DNA of 13,145 bases, taken from positions 1-13,145 of the forward strand of contig JBGTCY010000060.1 in assembly GCA_041748615.1 (NCBI GenBank), written 5' to 3'. Shown one piece after another: positions 1 to 7,522 of the stretch. The stretch's first letter is position 1. The number at the start of each line of letters is the position of its first letter. The stretch comes from JBGTCY01 sp041748615 (GTDB taxonomy: Bacteria > Bacteroidota > Bacteroidia > Chitinophagales > CAIOSU01). The translations under genes were made by a program, and so were the position numbers. The notes under the pieces are model-generated. The model saw only the letters and a list, made by a program, of their open reading frames with translations. It did no database searches and was not told the DNA's origin.

Positions 1-13
1 AAAAAAGTAAAAA

Positions 14-110
14 TTGCCACTAAGACTCAAGGTCACAAAGTTTCACTAAGAATTGATTACCACCAACTTAAACTTTGTGTTTTCTTTATGCCATCGTGTC
101 TTTGTGGCAA
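14..110. repeat. Large imperfect inverted repeat, intergenic
   Basis: The left arm (14-50) begins TTGCCACTAAGAC. The reverse complement of the right arm (73-110) begins TTGCCACAAAGAC, and both arms end in a close variant of CACAAAG or CACTAAG. The arms are about 37 bp with several mismatches, around a 22-bp spacer. Sequences of this GCCACAAAGACAC type are, as I recall, common dispersed intergenic repeats in Bacteroidota genomes. It lies beyond the 3' end of icd and could fold as a long RNA hairpin, but it has no compact GC stem with a U tract, so I do not call it a terminator. Confidence 0.5.
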
Positions 111-166
111 AAAAAATTCGAATTGGACTCGTTTATTGCATTCTGAATTTATTCCTGCACTCAACT

Positions 167-200
167 TTAAACTTCAAACATTAAACCTTAAACTTCAAAC
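167..200. repeat. Short direct repeat, 13 bp twice
   Basis: TTAAACTTCAAAC occurs at 167-179 and again at 188-200, a 21-bp period, just past the icd stop codon. Between the copies lies the related TTAAACCTTAAAC. This is low-complexity intergenic repeat sequence with no function that I can assign. Confidence 0.45.
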
Positions 201-207
201 CCACACC

Positions 208-1488
208 TCACGCTTCCACCATATCCATGCTCCTAATCAGTTCAGTGCCGAACTCTGAGCATTTCAATAAAGTAGCGCCTTCCATCAAACGATGGAAATC
301 ATACGTCACGCGCTTGTTGGCGAGCGCGGTTTCCAGTCCTTTGTAAATCAGGTCTTTTGCTTCATTCCATCCCATGTATTCAAACATCATCGCACCGGAG
401 AGGATGACTGAACTTGGGTTCACTTTGTCCAGATTGGCATATTTTGGCGCGGTGCCGTGCGTAGCTTCAAATATTGCAGCGCCATTTTCGTAATTGATGT
501 TAGCGCCCGGTGCGATACCGATTCCGCCAACGCCTGCTGCCAACGCATCAGAAATATAGTCTCCATTGAGATTGAGTGTGGCAATCACAGAATATTCCTG
601 CGGACGCAACTGAATCTGTTGTAAGAAAGCATCCGCGATAGAATCTTTCACAATCACTTTACCGGCTTTTTCAGCTTCCTTCATCGCCTGGTTTGCGGCA
701 TCCGTTCCTTTCTCCGCGGCAATCCTGTCATATTGATTCCAGGTGAAAGTATGGTCACCAAATTCGCGTTCGGCAAGATCATAACCCCATTTCTTAAACA
801 TGCCCTCAGTGTATTTCATGATATTACCCTTGTGCACTAAAGTAACGGAGGGTTTTTTCAGTTCGACAGCATATTTGACAGCCGCTCGGATGAGCCTTTC
901 AGAGCCTTCCTTTGAAACGGGTTTAATGCCGATGGAAGAAGAAGCCGGGAAGCGGATGCTGTTTACACCCATTTCATCTTGCAGGAAAGCAATCAGTTTT
1001 TGAACTTCGGGCGTGCCGCTGTTCCATTCGATTCCCGCATAAATATCTTCCGTATTTTCCCTGAACACCACCATGTCAATCCACTCGGGATTTTTCATGG
1101 GTGAAGGCACATTGGTGAAATAGCGCACGGGGCGCACACAAGCGTACAAGTCCAATTTTTGGCGCAACGCTACATTCAATGAACGGATACCACCACCTAC
1201 CGGAGTCGTCAACGGACCTTTAATCGCGATTAAATATTTATCAATGGCATCCAAAGTTTCCTGAGGCAGCCAATCACCTTTTTCGTTGAACGCTTTTTCA
1301 CCGGCATACACTTCGAGCCATTGGATTTTTCTTTTTCCGTGATACGCTTTCTCCACTGCCGCATCCAAAACCCTGACAGATGAAGCCCAAATATCCGGAC
1401 CGGTGCCATCGCCTTCGATGAAAGGAATAACCGGATTATCAGGAACTAAGAGCTTACCGTTTTTGACTGTTACTTTTTCGCCAGACAT
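208..1488 (-). CDS. icd: NADP-dependent isocitrate dehydrogenase
   Basis: It catalyses oxidative decarboxylation of isocitrate to 2-oxoglutarate with NADP+ in the cytoplasmic TCA cycle. The 426 residues match the homodimeric bacterial type (E. coli Icd, 416 aa) along the whole length. Visible landmarks are the substrate loop GGGIRSLNVALRQ (98-110) with Ser103 at the position of E. coli Ser113, the catalytic Tyr150 and Lys220 equivalents, and the metal-binding signature NLNGDYISDALAAG (306-319). Lys349-Tyr350 in HGTAPKYA and Tyr396/Arg400 in VTYDFHRLM correspond to the E. coli NADP-specificity residues, so NADP rather than NAD is expected. The ATG start gives a normal N-terminus. The gene is monocistronic here and diverges from ruvB. 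The regulatory serine is present, but no AceK-type kinase is in view. Confidence 0.97.
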   Translation of the reverse strand: MSGEKVTVKNGKLLVPDNPVIPFIEGDGTGPDIWASSVRVLDAAVEKAYHGKRKIQWLEVYAGEKAFNEKGDWLPQETLDAIDKYLIAIKGPLTTPVGGGIRSLNVALRQKLDLYACVRPVRYFTNVPSPMKNPEWIDMVVFRENTEDIYAGIEWNSGTPEVQKLIAFLQDEMGVNSIRFPASSSIGIKPVSKEGSERLIRAAVKYAVELKKPSVTLVHKGNIMKYTEGMFKKWGYDLAEREFGDHTFTWNQYDRIAAEKGTDAANQAMKEAEKAGKVIVKDSIADAFLQQIQLRPQEYSVIATLNLNGDYISDALAAGVGGIGIAPGANINYENGAAIFEATHGTAPKYANLDKVNPSSVILSGAMMFEYMGWNEAKDLIYKGLETALANKRVTYDFHRLMEGATLLKCSEFGTELIRSMDMVEA

Positions 1489-1660
1489 AATTGTTTGATT
1501 TTTGTGAATAAATTGAGATTGCTAAATTAAGGCTTTCGGGGCAATCGCATTTTTATGAGCATGAATAAACGGAGGTGTAATGAGTTATTTAACATCTCAT
1601 AACATGTTGAATAAATTCAGCTTCTTCGTATCATGCCTCACGATTTTTTATCCGGTCGGC

Positions 1661-1708
1661 ATCCCCTAATTCAAAAATTCCAAGGGGATTCCGGCATGAA
1701 GCCGGAAT
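1661..1708. repeat. Nested inverted repeats in the icd-ruvB spacer
   Basis: Two stems interlock. ATCCCCT (1661-1667) pairs with AGGGGAT (1683-1689). Immediately after, ATTCCGGC (1688-1695) pairs perfectly with GCCGGAAT (1701-1708) around the loop ATGAA. The second is an 8-bp GC-rich hairpin followed by GACAAAG with no U tract, so terminator activity is unlikely. CCGGAATGAC-type palindromes are familiar as dispersed intergenic repeats. A further small stem, GTTGT/ACAAC, lies at 1723-1735. Confidence 0.5.
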
Positions 1709-1778
1709 GACAAAGTAATGAAGTTGTCGTACAACAACTCACACTAAGCTGTGTTTCCTGAGCAATAGCTAAATCAGT

Positions 1779-1786
1779 TAAATTTG
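1779..1786 (+). promoter_or_regulatory. Possible Bacteroidota -7 box before ruvB
   Basis: TAAATTTG matches the Bacteroidota sigma -7 consensus TAnnTTTG exactly and ends 6 bp before the ATG at 1793. If used, transcription would begin at or next to the start codon, giving a leaderless or nearly leaderless mRNA. A TTTC at 1754-1757 is a poor -33 element with non-ideal spacing. The match is short and could be chance. Confidence 0.25.
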
Positions 1787-1792
1787 GCGGAC

Positions 1793-2821
1793 ATGAATCC
1801 GAATATTGACCCGCAAACCGAACATCTTTCCGCTACCGACCGTGAAGTAGAAAATGTGTTGCGTCCGCAGATGCTGACGGATTTCAGCGGGCAAAAAAAA
1901 ATTACGGATAATCTCACTGTTTTTATTGAGGCGGCAAAAAGACGTAATGAAGCGCTTGACCATGTGTTGCTGCACGGACCTCCGGGCTTGGGTAAAACCA
2001 CCCTTTCTTACATTATCGCCAATGAATTGGGTGTCAGCGTGAAGGTAACGTCCGGTCCAGTACTTGAAAAACCGGGCGACCTTGCCGGATTGCTCACTAA
2101 TCTCGAAGCGCGGGATGTGTTGTTCATTGATGAAATTCACCGGCTGAGTCCGGTAGTGGAAGAATACCTCTACTCCGCGATGGAAGATTTCAAGATTGAC
2201 ATCATGCTCGACAGCGGACCCAACGCGCGTTCATTAGAATTGAAACTCAATCCTTTTACGCTGGTTGGCGCTACGACACGCTCCGGATTACTCACTTCAC
2301 CGCTGCGTTCGCGCTTTGGCATCTCAGCGAGAATGGAATATTATGACGCCAAAACATTGACCATGATTGTCAAGCGCTCGGCAACAATTCTGGAAACCAC
2401 CATCACTGAAGATGGCGCTACGGAAATCGCACGCAGAAGTCGCGGCACGCCACGTATTGCCAACCTGCTGCTCAGGCGATTAAGAGATTTCGCACAAATA
2501 AAAGGCAAAGGCATCATTGACGCGCAAATCTCCAAATACGGACTTGAAGCGCTTGATGTGGATGAAAAAGGATTGGATGACATGGATAACCGCATCCTGC
2601 AAACCATCATTGAAAAATTCGGTGGCGGACCGGTCGGCATCACCACGATTGCCACTTCCGTGGGTGAAGAAAGCGAAACCATTGAAGAAGTTTATGAGCC
2701 TTTTCTGATTCAGGAAGGTTACCTCAAACGCACCCCGCGCGGGCGCGAAGCCACGGACCTCGCCTACCGTCACCTCGGGAAAAAACCACCCTCGAAAGCA
2801 GGTTCGCTTTTTGATGAGTGA
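1793..2821 (+). CDS. ruvB: Holliday junction branch-migration helicase RuvB
   Basis: RuvB is the AAA+ motor that loads as hexameric rings on RuvA-bound Holliday junctions and drives branch migration during recombinational repair. The 342 residues contain Walker A GPPGLGKTT (62-70), Walker B LFIDEIH (110-116), sensor 1 GATTR (159-163), the PLRSRFG segment with the arginine-finger region (170-176), and the C-terminal winged helix ending in EPFLIQEGYLKRTPRGR. Length and order are those of ordinary RuvB. I start at the ATG at 1793; an in-frame TTG at 1784 would add only three residues and lies inside a possible -7 box. ruvA and ruvC are not adjacent, as is common outside Proteobacteria. Confidence 0.97.
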   Translation: MNPNIDPQTEHLSATDREVENVLRPQMLTDFSGQKKITDNLTVFIEAAKRRNEALDHVLLHGPPGLGKTTLSYIIANELGVSVKVTSGPVLEKPGDLAGLLTNLEARDVLFIDEIHRLSPVVEEYLYSAMEDFKIDIMLDSGPNARSLELKLNPFTLVGATTRSGLLTSPLRSRFGISARMEYYDAKTLTMIVKRSATILETTITEDGATEIARRSRGTPRIANLLLRRLRDFAQIKGKGIIDAQISKYGLEALDVDEKGLDDMDNRILQTIIEKFGGGPVGITTIATSVGEESETIEEVYEPFLIQEGYLKRTPRGREATDLAYRHLGKKPPSKAGSLFDE

Positions 2822-2853
2822 ACATCTTTATTTGACACTTTTAACACTTTTTC

Positions 2854-2869
2854 TGAATGTATTCATTCA
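2854..2869. repeat. Small perfect inverted repeat upstream of the DUF2490 gene
   Basis: TGAATG and CATTCA form a 6-bp inverted repeat around TATT, about 30 bp upstream of a possible -7 box. It could be a weak hairpin after ruvB or a protein-binding site. AT-rich stems of this size also occur by chance. Confidence 0.2.
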
Positions 2870-2899
2870 ACCTGTCAGTCCTTAAAAAAGGAGAGGTGC

Positions 2900-2907
2900 T
2901 ACTTTTG
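2900..2907 (+). promoter_or_regulatory. Possible Bacteroidota -7 box before the DUF2490 gene
   Basis: TACTTTTG matches TAnnTTTG exactly and ends 16 bp before the ATG at 2924, a plausible distance for a short leader. No clear TTTG -33 element lies at the expected spacing, so this rests on the -7 match and its position alone. Confidence 0.35.
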
Positions 2908-2923
2908 TTTCTGAAAATCAATC

Positions 2924-3706
2924 ATGAAACAACCGGCAATTCTGCAACAGTTCCTCATTCTCTTATGCATCAAATTCTGTTGTGTCGCTGAGGTGATTTC
3001 CCAAAATCAACCCCGCCTCAATCCTTACGGACACTGGCTTGTTTACACCGGTGATAATAAAATCAACCAAAAAATCGGGATTCATTCCGAAGTGCAATTA
3101 CGCAGTTATTTTTTAAAAAATACTTCGGCTCAAAGTTTGGTGCGTGTCGGATTTCACTGGTATGCCAATCCATTGGCAACCTTAACGGCCGGTTACGGAT
3201 ACTTTTACACCACTCCGTCTTCCGATAATACTTTTAGCAGCGCTTTCAGAGAACACAGAATCTGGCAGCAACTGATTCTACGGCACAGAACCAAAGCAAT
3301 TTTCATGGAACACCGCTACCGTCTTGAGCAACGCTTTATTGAAAATAAAACCAAAAACACTTCGGTTTATGATAATCGCGTACGTTATCGTTTTCAGGCG
3401 ATTTTTCCACTGTATTCTGTTTCTCCTCATCTCCGTCATCTTTTTATTACTGCCAACAATGAGATTTTCATCAACATCGGGCGGGGTACGCCAGCCGAGG
3501 TTTTTGACCGGAATCGTTTTTATACTGGAATTGGATATCAGGTCAGTCCGAAATTGAATTTTCAGGCAGGTTATCTGCATCAATCAATTAACCAACCGCA
3601 ATGGACATTTACCGAAATCAATCATTTATTTCAAATCAGTGTTGCCTACAACATGGACGACATTATGAAAACAGTTTTCAATAAAAAAAATGAAAGTGGT
3701 AATTAA
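2924..3706 (+). CDS. DUF2490 family protein, exported, beta-barrel-like
   Basis: The 260 residues start with a hydrophobic signal segment (about 8-27, cleavage likely near VISQ/NQP). Alternating aromatic and hydrophobic strands follow, as in a small outer-membrane beta-barrel. The pattern REHRIWQQL, then EHRYRLEQRF, then DNRVRYRFQ, with repeated arginine and aromatic residues, is typical of DUF2490, a family common in Bacteroidota whose molecular function is unknown. The C-terminus after the last strand-like stretch (ISVAYNM) adds a short charged tail, which is unusual for a barrel that should end in an aromatic residue. It is followed on the same strand by a second exported protein and a mechanosensitive channel, which hints at an envelope role. 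Family assignment is by pattern recognition, not by a search. Confidence 0.8.
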   Translation: MKQPAILQQFLILLCIKFCCVAEVISQNQPRLNPYGHWLVYTGDNKINQKIGIHSEVQLRSYFLKNTSAQSLVRVGFHWYANPLATLTAGYGYFYTTPSSDNTFSSAFREHRIWQQLILRHRTKAIFMEHRYRLEQRFIENKTKNTSVYDNRVRYRFQAIFPLYSVSPHLRHLFITANNEIFINIGRGTPAEVFDRNRFYTGIGYQVSPKLNFQAGYLHQSINQPQWTFTEINHLFQISVAYNMDDIMKTVFNKKNESGN

Positions 3707-3850
3707 AAACCGGGACAATTTATTTTGGCAAAAAATCAACATCGCATCTTTTTTATAAAACACAACTTCAGGTATCCTTCTTTTCTCAGAGGATGGAAAA
3801 GCGGAATATATTATAGAACAAATTGTATTTGCGTTGAGATGGTGTACGAA

Positions 3851-3904
3851 GTCGAAACCTACAGGTTAGCAATCGCCTCACCTTCGACTCCGCTCAGGGT
3901 GACC
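3851..3904. repeat. Dispersed-repeat-like inverted sequence overlapping a gene start
   Basis: The core CACCTTCGACTCCGCTCAGG (3879-3898), continuing into GTGACC, resembles a sequence I recall as an intergenic repeat in many bacterial genomes. Its ends pair (TCACC 3878-3882 with GGTGA 3898-3902), GTCGAA (3851-3856) pairs with TTCGAC (3883-3888), and ACCT/AGGT flank 3857-3866. It sits in the 5' part of the next coding frame, and its GTG at 3899 is in frame with that gene. Confidence 0.45.
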
Positions 3905-5854
3905 CATGCGCAGCAAAAGAAGTGGTGCAGTTTGTTCTACCTCCTCGGAAAGAGTTTATTGCTCTGCTTATTTTTTTCTTTTCATACCATCTCCGCCCAA
4001 AACACAAAGCAATTTCATGATGCCTATGGACTACAGGGTGAAGTGAATTTCAATGGCGAATGGTCAGATACGCTTTTACCCCGCAACGGCAATCTGGAAA
4101 TCAAATGGCGTGAGCTGAATAACAGCCTGATGAAAACTTATTTCGCCAAAGGCAAACTCATCAACCACCTCCCTGAAGGCAGATGGCAGTGGGATGAAGC
4201 CGACTGGCAATATACGATTGAACCGGGTGTGACAATAGCGCCAAAGTTCAATTCTTCCGGTAAACGCGCTTCATGGGAGGCGCGCTTTGCCAACGGGCAA
4301 CCACAAGGCGAATGGATACTGAATATAGACAGCGTCCGCAATGTTTTGAAAATTGAAAAACCCGGGTTGTCCATCCGGGCGACTTTTGACAACGGACAAA
4401 TAACAGGCAGATTCACTGTCACGGATAAACGTGACGGCAGTTTTTCATTAACCGGCATGTGTGACCGCGATGGATTCGCCACCGGCAAATGGACATGCAG
4501 TTATCTTGACGGACATACCCGGAAACCTGTTACAGAAGAACGCACATATCAGCAGGGGTTGCTCACTGAAATTATCATTACAAAAAACGGAAAGAAAGAG
4601 ACGACAAGTTTGGACTTAACCAAAGCTCAGCTTGCAGCGCTTTCGGAGGCAACGGAAATGCTTCATTTCCGCATCGGTGATTACGCGTTTGACGAAGATG
4701 GCTATCCCGGCATCAGCCAGACCGCGTTGCAACATTATTTGCATAATTATTTTTTCAAAGGCTTTCAATTGGAAGTATTTCCATACGCATTCAGTCGCCA
4801 CGGACCTGTATTCAGAAAAATAGAATACCCGCTTTCGCAGGAAGAAAAAGTAGCTGTTCATCGCGCTGACAGTCTCATGCGACACATGAAACGCGAGATT
4901 GAGCAGCGGCTGCAATACAGGAATATTATCATCAATCGCGGATGGAGCGGTGAGCTTGACCTTGCATTGGCATTTTCAAAAACCGCAATAACGAAATTCG
5001 AACTTGCAGATTCGCTGCTACAACGCACGCAACATCCATTGTTCGCTTACAAAAACCGCTATGAAATCGGCAACCAGCAATGGTTTGATTTAATTAATGA
5101 GCAAAAAATAGTGCAGGGCGCAGTCTATGACACCCATTTTGTTGATTTACCGATACCGGAACGCGATGCAATTTCTCATGATATTTTTAAAACCATTTAT
5201 GATTGGATTTTAAATTTTAACACGACATTACCACAGCATCTTGAAATCATAGATGACGCGTATGACGCTCTTCAAAAAGTGGGTGAATTGCAAACATTGG
5301 AAGACCGCATCACGCAAAAAATGGAATTGTTGGATAGCATTTATCAGCCACTATCCGGGTTAGGCGAATATATCCGGGAGCAATGGGTTGAAAATTATTT
5401 TAAAGACCAACTACAGACTTATTCACAAACCACACAATATGAGGACGCCAAAAATTTAGGATGGGACATCATAGAAAAAATGCGCCTGCTCATCCAAAGA
5501 GTGGATGAGTGGCAGGTGTATGATGCTATGCTAAAAGCATGGGACGAACAATACACGCATTTTGCTTACAATCCCTATAACGGAAAGCATGATATTCAAA
5601 TAAGAATCAAGAAAAGATTTTACAATAAAGCTGGAGTCGATTTGCACCCGTGGTTAATCAGGCAATTCTATGAAATTGAAAGTTGGACGGACTTCATCGC
5701 TCACTGGAATTTGAGCAATCAACTGCATCATGATATGCTTGCATTCGCCTTGATGGAAAATAGAAGCGCCAAACGTTTTGAGAAACGGTTTAGAAAAGAA
5801 GACAATCCCGAAAGGCTCGCAAAAATGCTGCATCAATATATTAAAAATCATTAG
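3899..5854 (+). CDS. Exported protein with MORN-like repeats and unknown helical domain
   Basis: From the GTG at 3899 the product is 651 residues. A signal peptide spans about 1-34 (KKWC, then a long Leu/Phe core, ending in TISAQ). Next come imperfect glycine-tryptophan motifs of the MORN/YwqK type: EGRWQW (93-98), NGQPQGEW (132-139), NGQITGRF (165-172) and DGFATGKW (191-198). From about 250 to the end it is largely helical, with no motif I recognise. Such proteins are usually periplasmic or surface-attached in Bacteroidota. The start is uncertain: the frame is open upstream to a TTG at 3725 and an ATG at 3839 (671 aa), but those give an abnormally long stretch before the signal core, part of it repeat-derived. 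An in-frame TTG at 3932 is also possible. It ends 20 bp before the MscS-type gene and is probably cotranscribed with it. Confidence 0.75.
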   Translation: MTHAQQKKWCSLFYLLGKSLLLCLFFSFHTISAQNTKQFHDAYGLQGEVNFNGEWSDTLLPRNGNLEIKWRELNNSLMKTYFAKGKLINHLPEGRWQWDEADWQYTIEPGVTIAPKFNSSGKRASWEARFANGQPQGEWILNIDSVRNVLKIEKPGLSIRATFDNGQITGRFTVTDKRDGSFSLTGMCDRDGFATGKWTCSYLDGHTRKPVTEERTYQQGLLTEIIITKNGKKETTSLDLTKAQLAALSEATEMLHFRIGDYAFDEDGYPGISQTALQHYLHNYFFKGFQLEVFPYAFSRHGPVFRKIEYPLSQEEKVAVHRADSLMRHMKREIEQRLQYRNIIINRGWSGELDLALAFSKTAITKFELADSLLQRTQHPLFAYKNRYEIGNQQWFDLINEQKIVQGAVYDTHFVDLPIPERDAISHDIFKTIYDWILNFNTTLPQHLEIIDDAYDALQKVGELQTLEDRITQKMELLDSIYQPLSGLGEYIREQWVENYFKDQLQTYSQTTQYEDAKNLGWDIIEKMRLLIQRVDEWQVYDAMLKAWDEQYTHFAYNPYNGKHDIQIRIKKRFYNKAGVDLHPWLIRQFYEIESWTDFIAHWNLSNQLHHDMLAFALMENRSAKRFEKRFRKEDNPERLAKMLHQYIKNH

Positions 5855-5874
5855 TTTTTATCAAAAATTTAATC

Positions 5875-7149
5875 ATGGAAGTTGATAAGGAATTTGTATT
5901 CAGGCTGGGCGATAAGTTGACTGAAGCATTGCATACCGCAGGCATGAATGACGACCTTGTTATCTACATCAAGTTCATCATCCTGGCGCTCACGATGATT
6001 TTACTTGCCATCGTTATGAATTTTGTCGCCAAAGAGATTATCCTGCGCGCCATCAAATTCGTCATCAAGCGGACAAAAAATACCTGGGACGATATCCTCC
6101 TTGAGAAACATGTGTTTGACGCACTCTCCCACATCGCCCCGGCTATCGCCATTGACATGCTGGCGAAATACGTGTTTATTGATTTTCCGGAATGGATACC
6201 CTGGATTAAAAAACTGACTGACCTCTACATCGTGATTGTCATCCTGGTGGTCATCAACAACATGCTCAATGTCATCGAAGAAATCCTGAGTAAACTCACG
6301 GCATTCCGCGACAAGCCGGTCGCTTCGTTCATCCAGTTATTTAAAATTTTTCTTTTCCTCATCGGGTTCATCCTGGCGCTTGCCATGCTGTTGGACAAGT
6401 CCCCGATTTATTTCTTCAGCGGCTTGGGCGCGATGACGGCTGTGTTGCTCTTGATTTTCAAAGACACGATTTTGGGTTTTGTAGGCAGCGTGCAGATAGC
6501 AGCCAACGACATGGTGCGCGTGGGCGACTGGGTGGAAATACCCAAGTATGGCGCGGACGGTGACGTGATTGAAATGAACTTAGCGACCATCAAAATTCAA
6601 AACTGGGACCGCACCATTACCACCGTACCGACTTACGCTTTCATCTCCGACTCATTCAAAAACTGGCGGGGCATGTCCGAGTCGGGCGGCAGAAGAATAA
6701 AGCGGGCTATCCATATTAAAATCAGCAGTATCAAATTCTTTAATCATGAGATGGTAGAGCGGTTTTCAAAAATTCAATTGGTGAGCAATTATATCCGCGA
6801 GCGCAGCAATGAGATTGAAGCTTACAACACAGCGCATCACGTGGACAAAAGCATTTTGATTAACGGTCGCCACATGACTAACATCGGAGTATTCAGGCGT
6901 TATGCCGAAGCCTATTTAAACAACAACCCGCATATCCACAAAAAGATGACCTGCATGGTACGGCAACTTGAACCCACCGAAACGGGATTGCCCATCGAAA
7001 TTTACGCGTTCAGCAACCGGCAGGAATGGGTGATTTACGAAGGTGTTCAGTCGGACATCTTCGACCACCTGCTGGCAGTTGTTCCCAGCTTCGACCTTGA
7101 AGTATTCGAAAATCCATCGGGAGCGGATTTTCAGAAGATGGTGAGGTGA
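5875..7149 (+). CDS. MscS-family mechanosensitive channel, YbdG type
   Basis: This inner-membrane channel would open on membrane tension and release solutes during hypo-osmotic stress. The 424 residues are close to E. coli YbdG (415 aa). About five hydrophobic helices are visible (27-50, 80-102, 115-135, 148-172, 178-205). The last is the pore-lining helix, running into the conserved MscS beta domain AANDMVRVGDWVEIP (209-223). The YbdG signature follows: NWDRTITTVPTYAFISDSFKNW (243-264) and RGMSESGGRRIKR (265-277). A soluble C-terminal alpha/beta domain completes it. YbdG-type channels carry a longer extra loop in the cytoplasmic domain than MscS, consistent with the length here. The ATG start is clear and no truncation is seen. 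It lies last in a run of three envelope-related genes. Confidence 0.92.
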   Translation: MEVDKEFVFRLGDKLTEALHTAGMNDDLVIYIKFIILALTMILLAIVMNFVAKEIILRAIKFVIKRTKNTWDDILLEKHVFDALSHIAPAIAIDMLAKYVFIDFPEWIPWIKKLTDLYIVIVILVVINNMLNVIEEILSKLTAFRDKPVASFIQLFKIFLFLIGFILALAMLLDKSPIYFFSGLGAMTAVLLLIFKDTILGFVGSVQIAANDMVRVGDWVEIPKYGADGDVIEMNLATIKIQNWDRTITTVPTYAFISDSFKNWRGMSESGGRRIKRAIHIKISSIKFFNHEMVERFSKIQLVSNYIRERSNEIEAYNTAHHVDKSILINGRHMTNIGVFRRYAEAYLNNNPHIHKKMTCMVRQLEPTETGLPIEIYAFSNRQEWVIYEGVQSDIFDHLLAVVPSFDLEVFENPSGADFQKMVR

Positions 7150-7257
7150 GTAGCAGCAACCAAAGTCAGCTTTGCTTGTGGCTTGCGTTGGGGGCTTGAT
7201 TGAACGGGGGATTGAGCAGGGGTTTGACGGAAAACCACACAAAAAGTTGATACGATT

Positions 7258-7271
7258 TTGTAAACTTACAA
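7258..7271. promoter_or_regulatory. Possible operator of the VapB-like gene
   Basis: TTGTAA-AC-TTACAA is a perfect 6-bp palindrome with a 2-bp centre, 17 bp upstream of the antitoxin ATG at 7289. It is framed by a second inverted pair, ATTTTG (7255-7260) and CAAAAT (7274-7279). Type II antitoxins commonly bind such palindromes to repress their own operon. Position and symmetry support this, but the region is AT-rich and there is no direct evidence. Confidence 0.35.
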
Positions 7272-7288
7272 TACAAAATTACAGTACC

Positions 7289-7522
7289 ATGAGAGTGACA
7301 TTCGAAATATCCAATTCAAGTGAAGTGGAAAAACTGCTGGATGCCCTGAAAAAATTCAAGGTGAAGGATGTGAAAGTGACTTCGGATAAGCAACCCCGCG
7401 CTTTTGTTACGAAAGGCGATAAGAAAATCAACCCTAAAGACTTGTTCGGTATCTGGAAGAAAAAACCCAGAACGCTCGGACAGATAAGGGAAAAAGCCTG
7501 GAAGCGAAACGGAATTTCATAA
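7289..7522 (+). CDS. VapB-like antitoxin
   Basis: The 77-residue product begins MRVTFEISNSSEVEKLLDAL, a short beta-helix start, and ends in a basic tail (GIWKKKPRTLGQIREKAWKR) of the kind that binds a PIN toxin in Bacteroidota VapBC-type pairs. I start at the ATG at 7289. The open frame extends up to a TTG at 7172, but that part reads as low-complexity intergenic DNA and a possible operator lies within it. The stop codon overlaps the ATG of the next frame by one base (TAATG), the usual translational coupling of antitoxin and toxin. As its partner is truncated, it may now be an orphan antitoxin. Family call is by length, context and tail pattern only. Confidence 0.7.
   Translation: MRVTFEISNSSEVEKLLDALKKFKVKDVKVTSDKQPRAFVTKGDKKINPKDLFGIWKKKPRTLGQIREKAWKRNGIS

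Noticed and set aside
1688..1708. Rho-independent terminator in the icd-ruvB spacer
   Set aside because: The GC-rich hairpin has no U tract on either strand, and both neighbouring genes start here rather than end.
1778..2140. Minus-strand open frames across the first third of ruvB
   Set aside because: They are antisense to a fully conserved RuvB sequence and have no recognisable motif.
4138..4488. 116-residue minus-strand frame inside the MORN-like gene
   Set aside because: Antisense shadow of a continuous coding frame with signal peptide and repeats; composition is not protein-like.
7172..7288. N-terminal extension of the antitoxin from a TTG
   Set aside because: It would add 39 residues from low-complexity intergenic DNA containing a palindromic operator candidate; the ATG at 7289 gives a standard antitoxin length.
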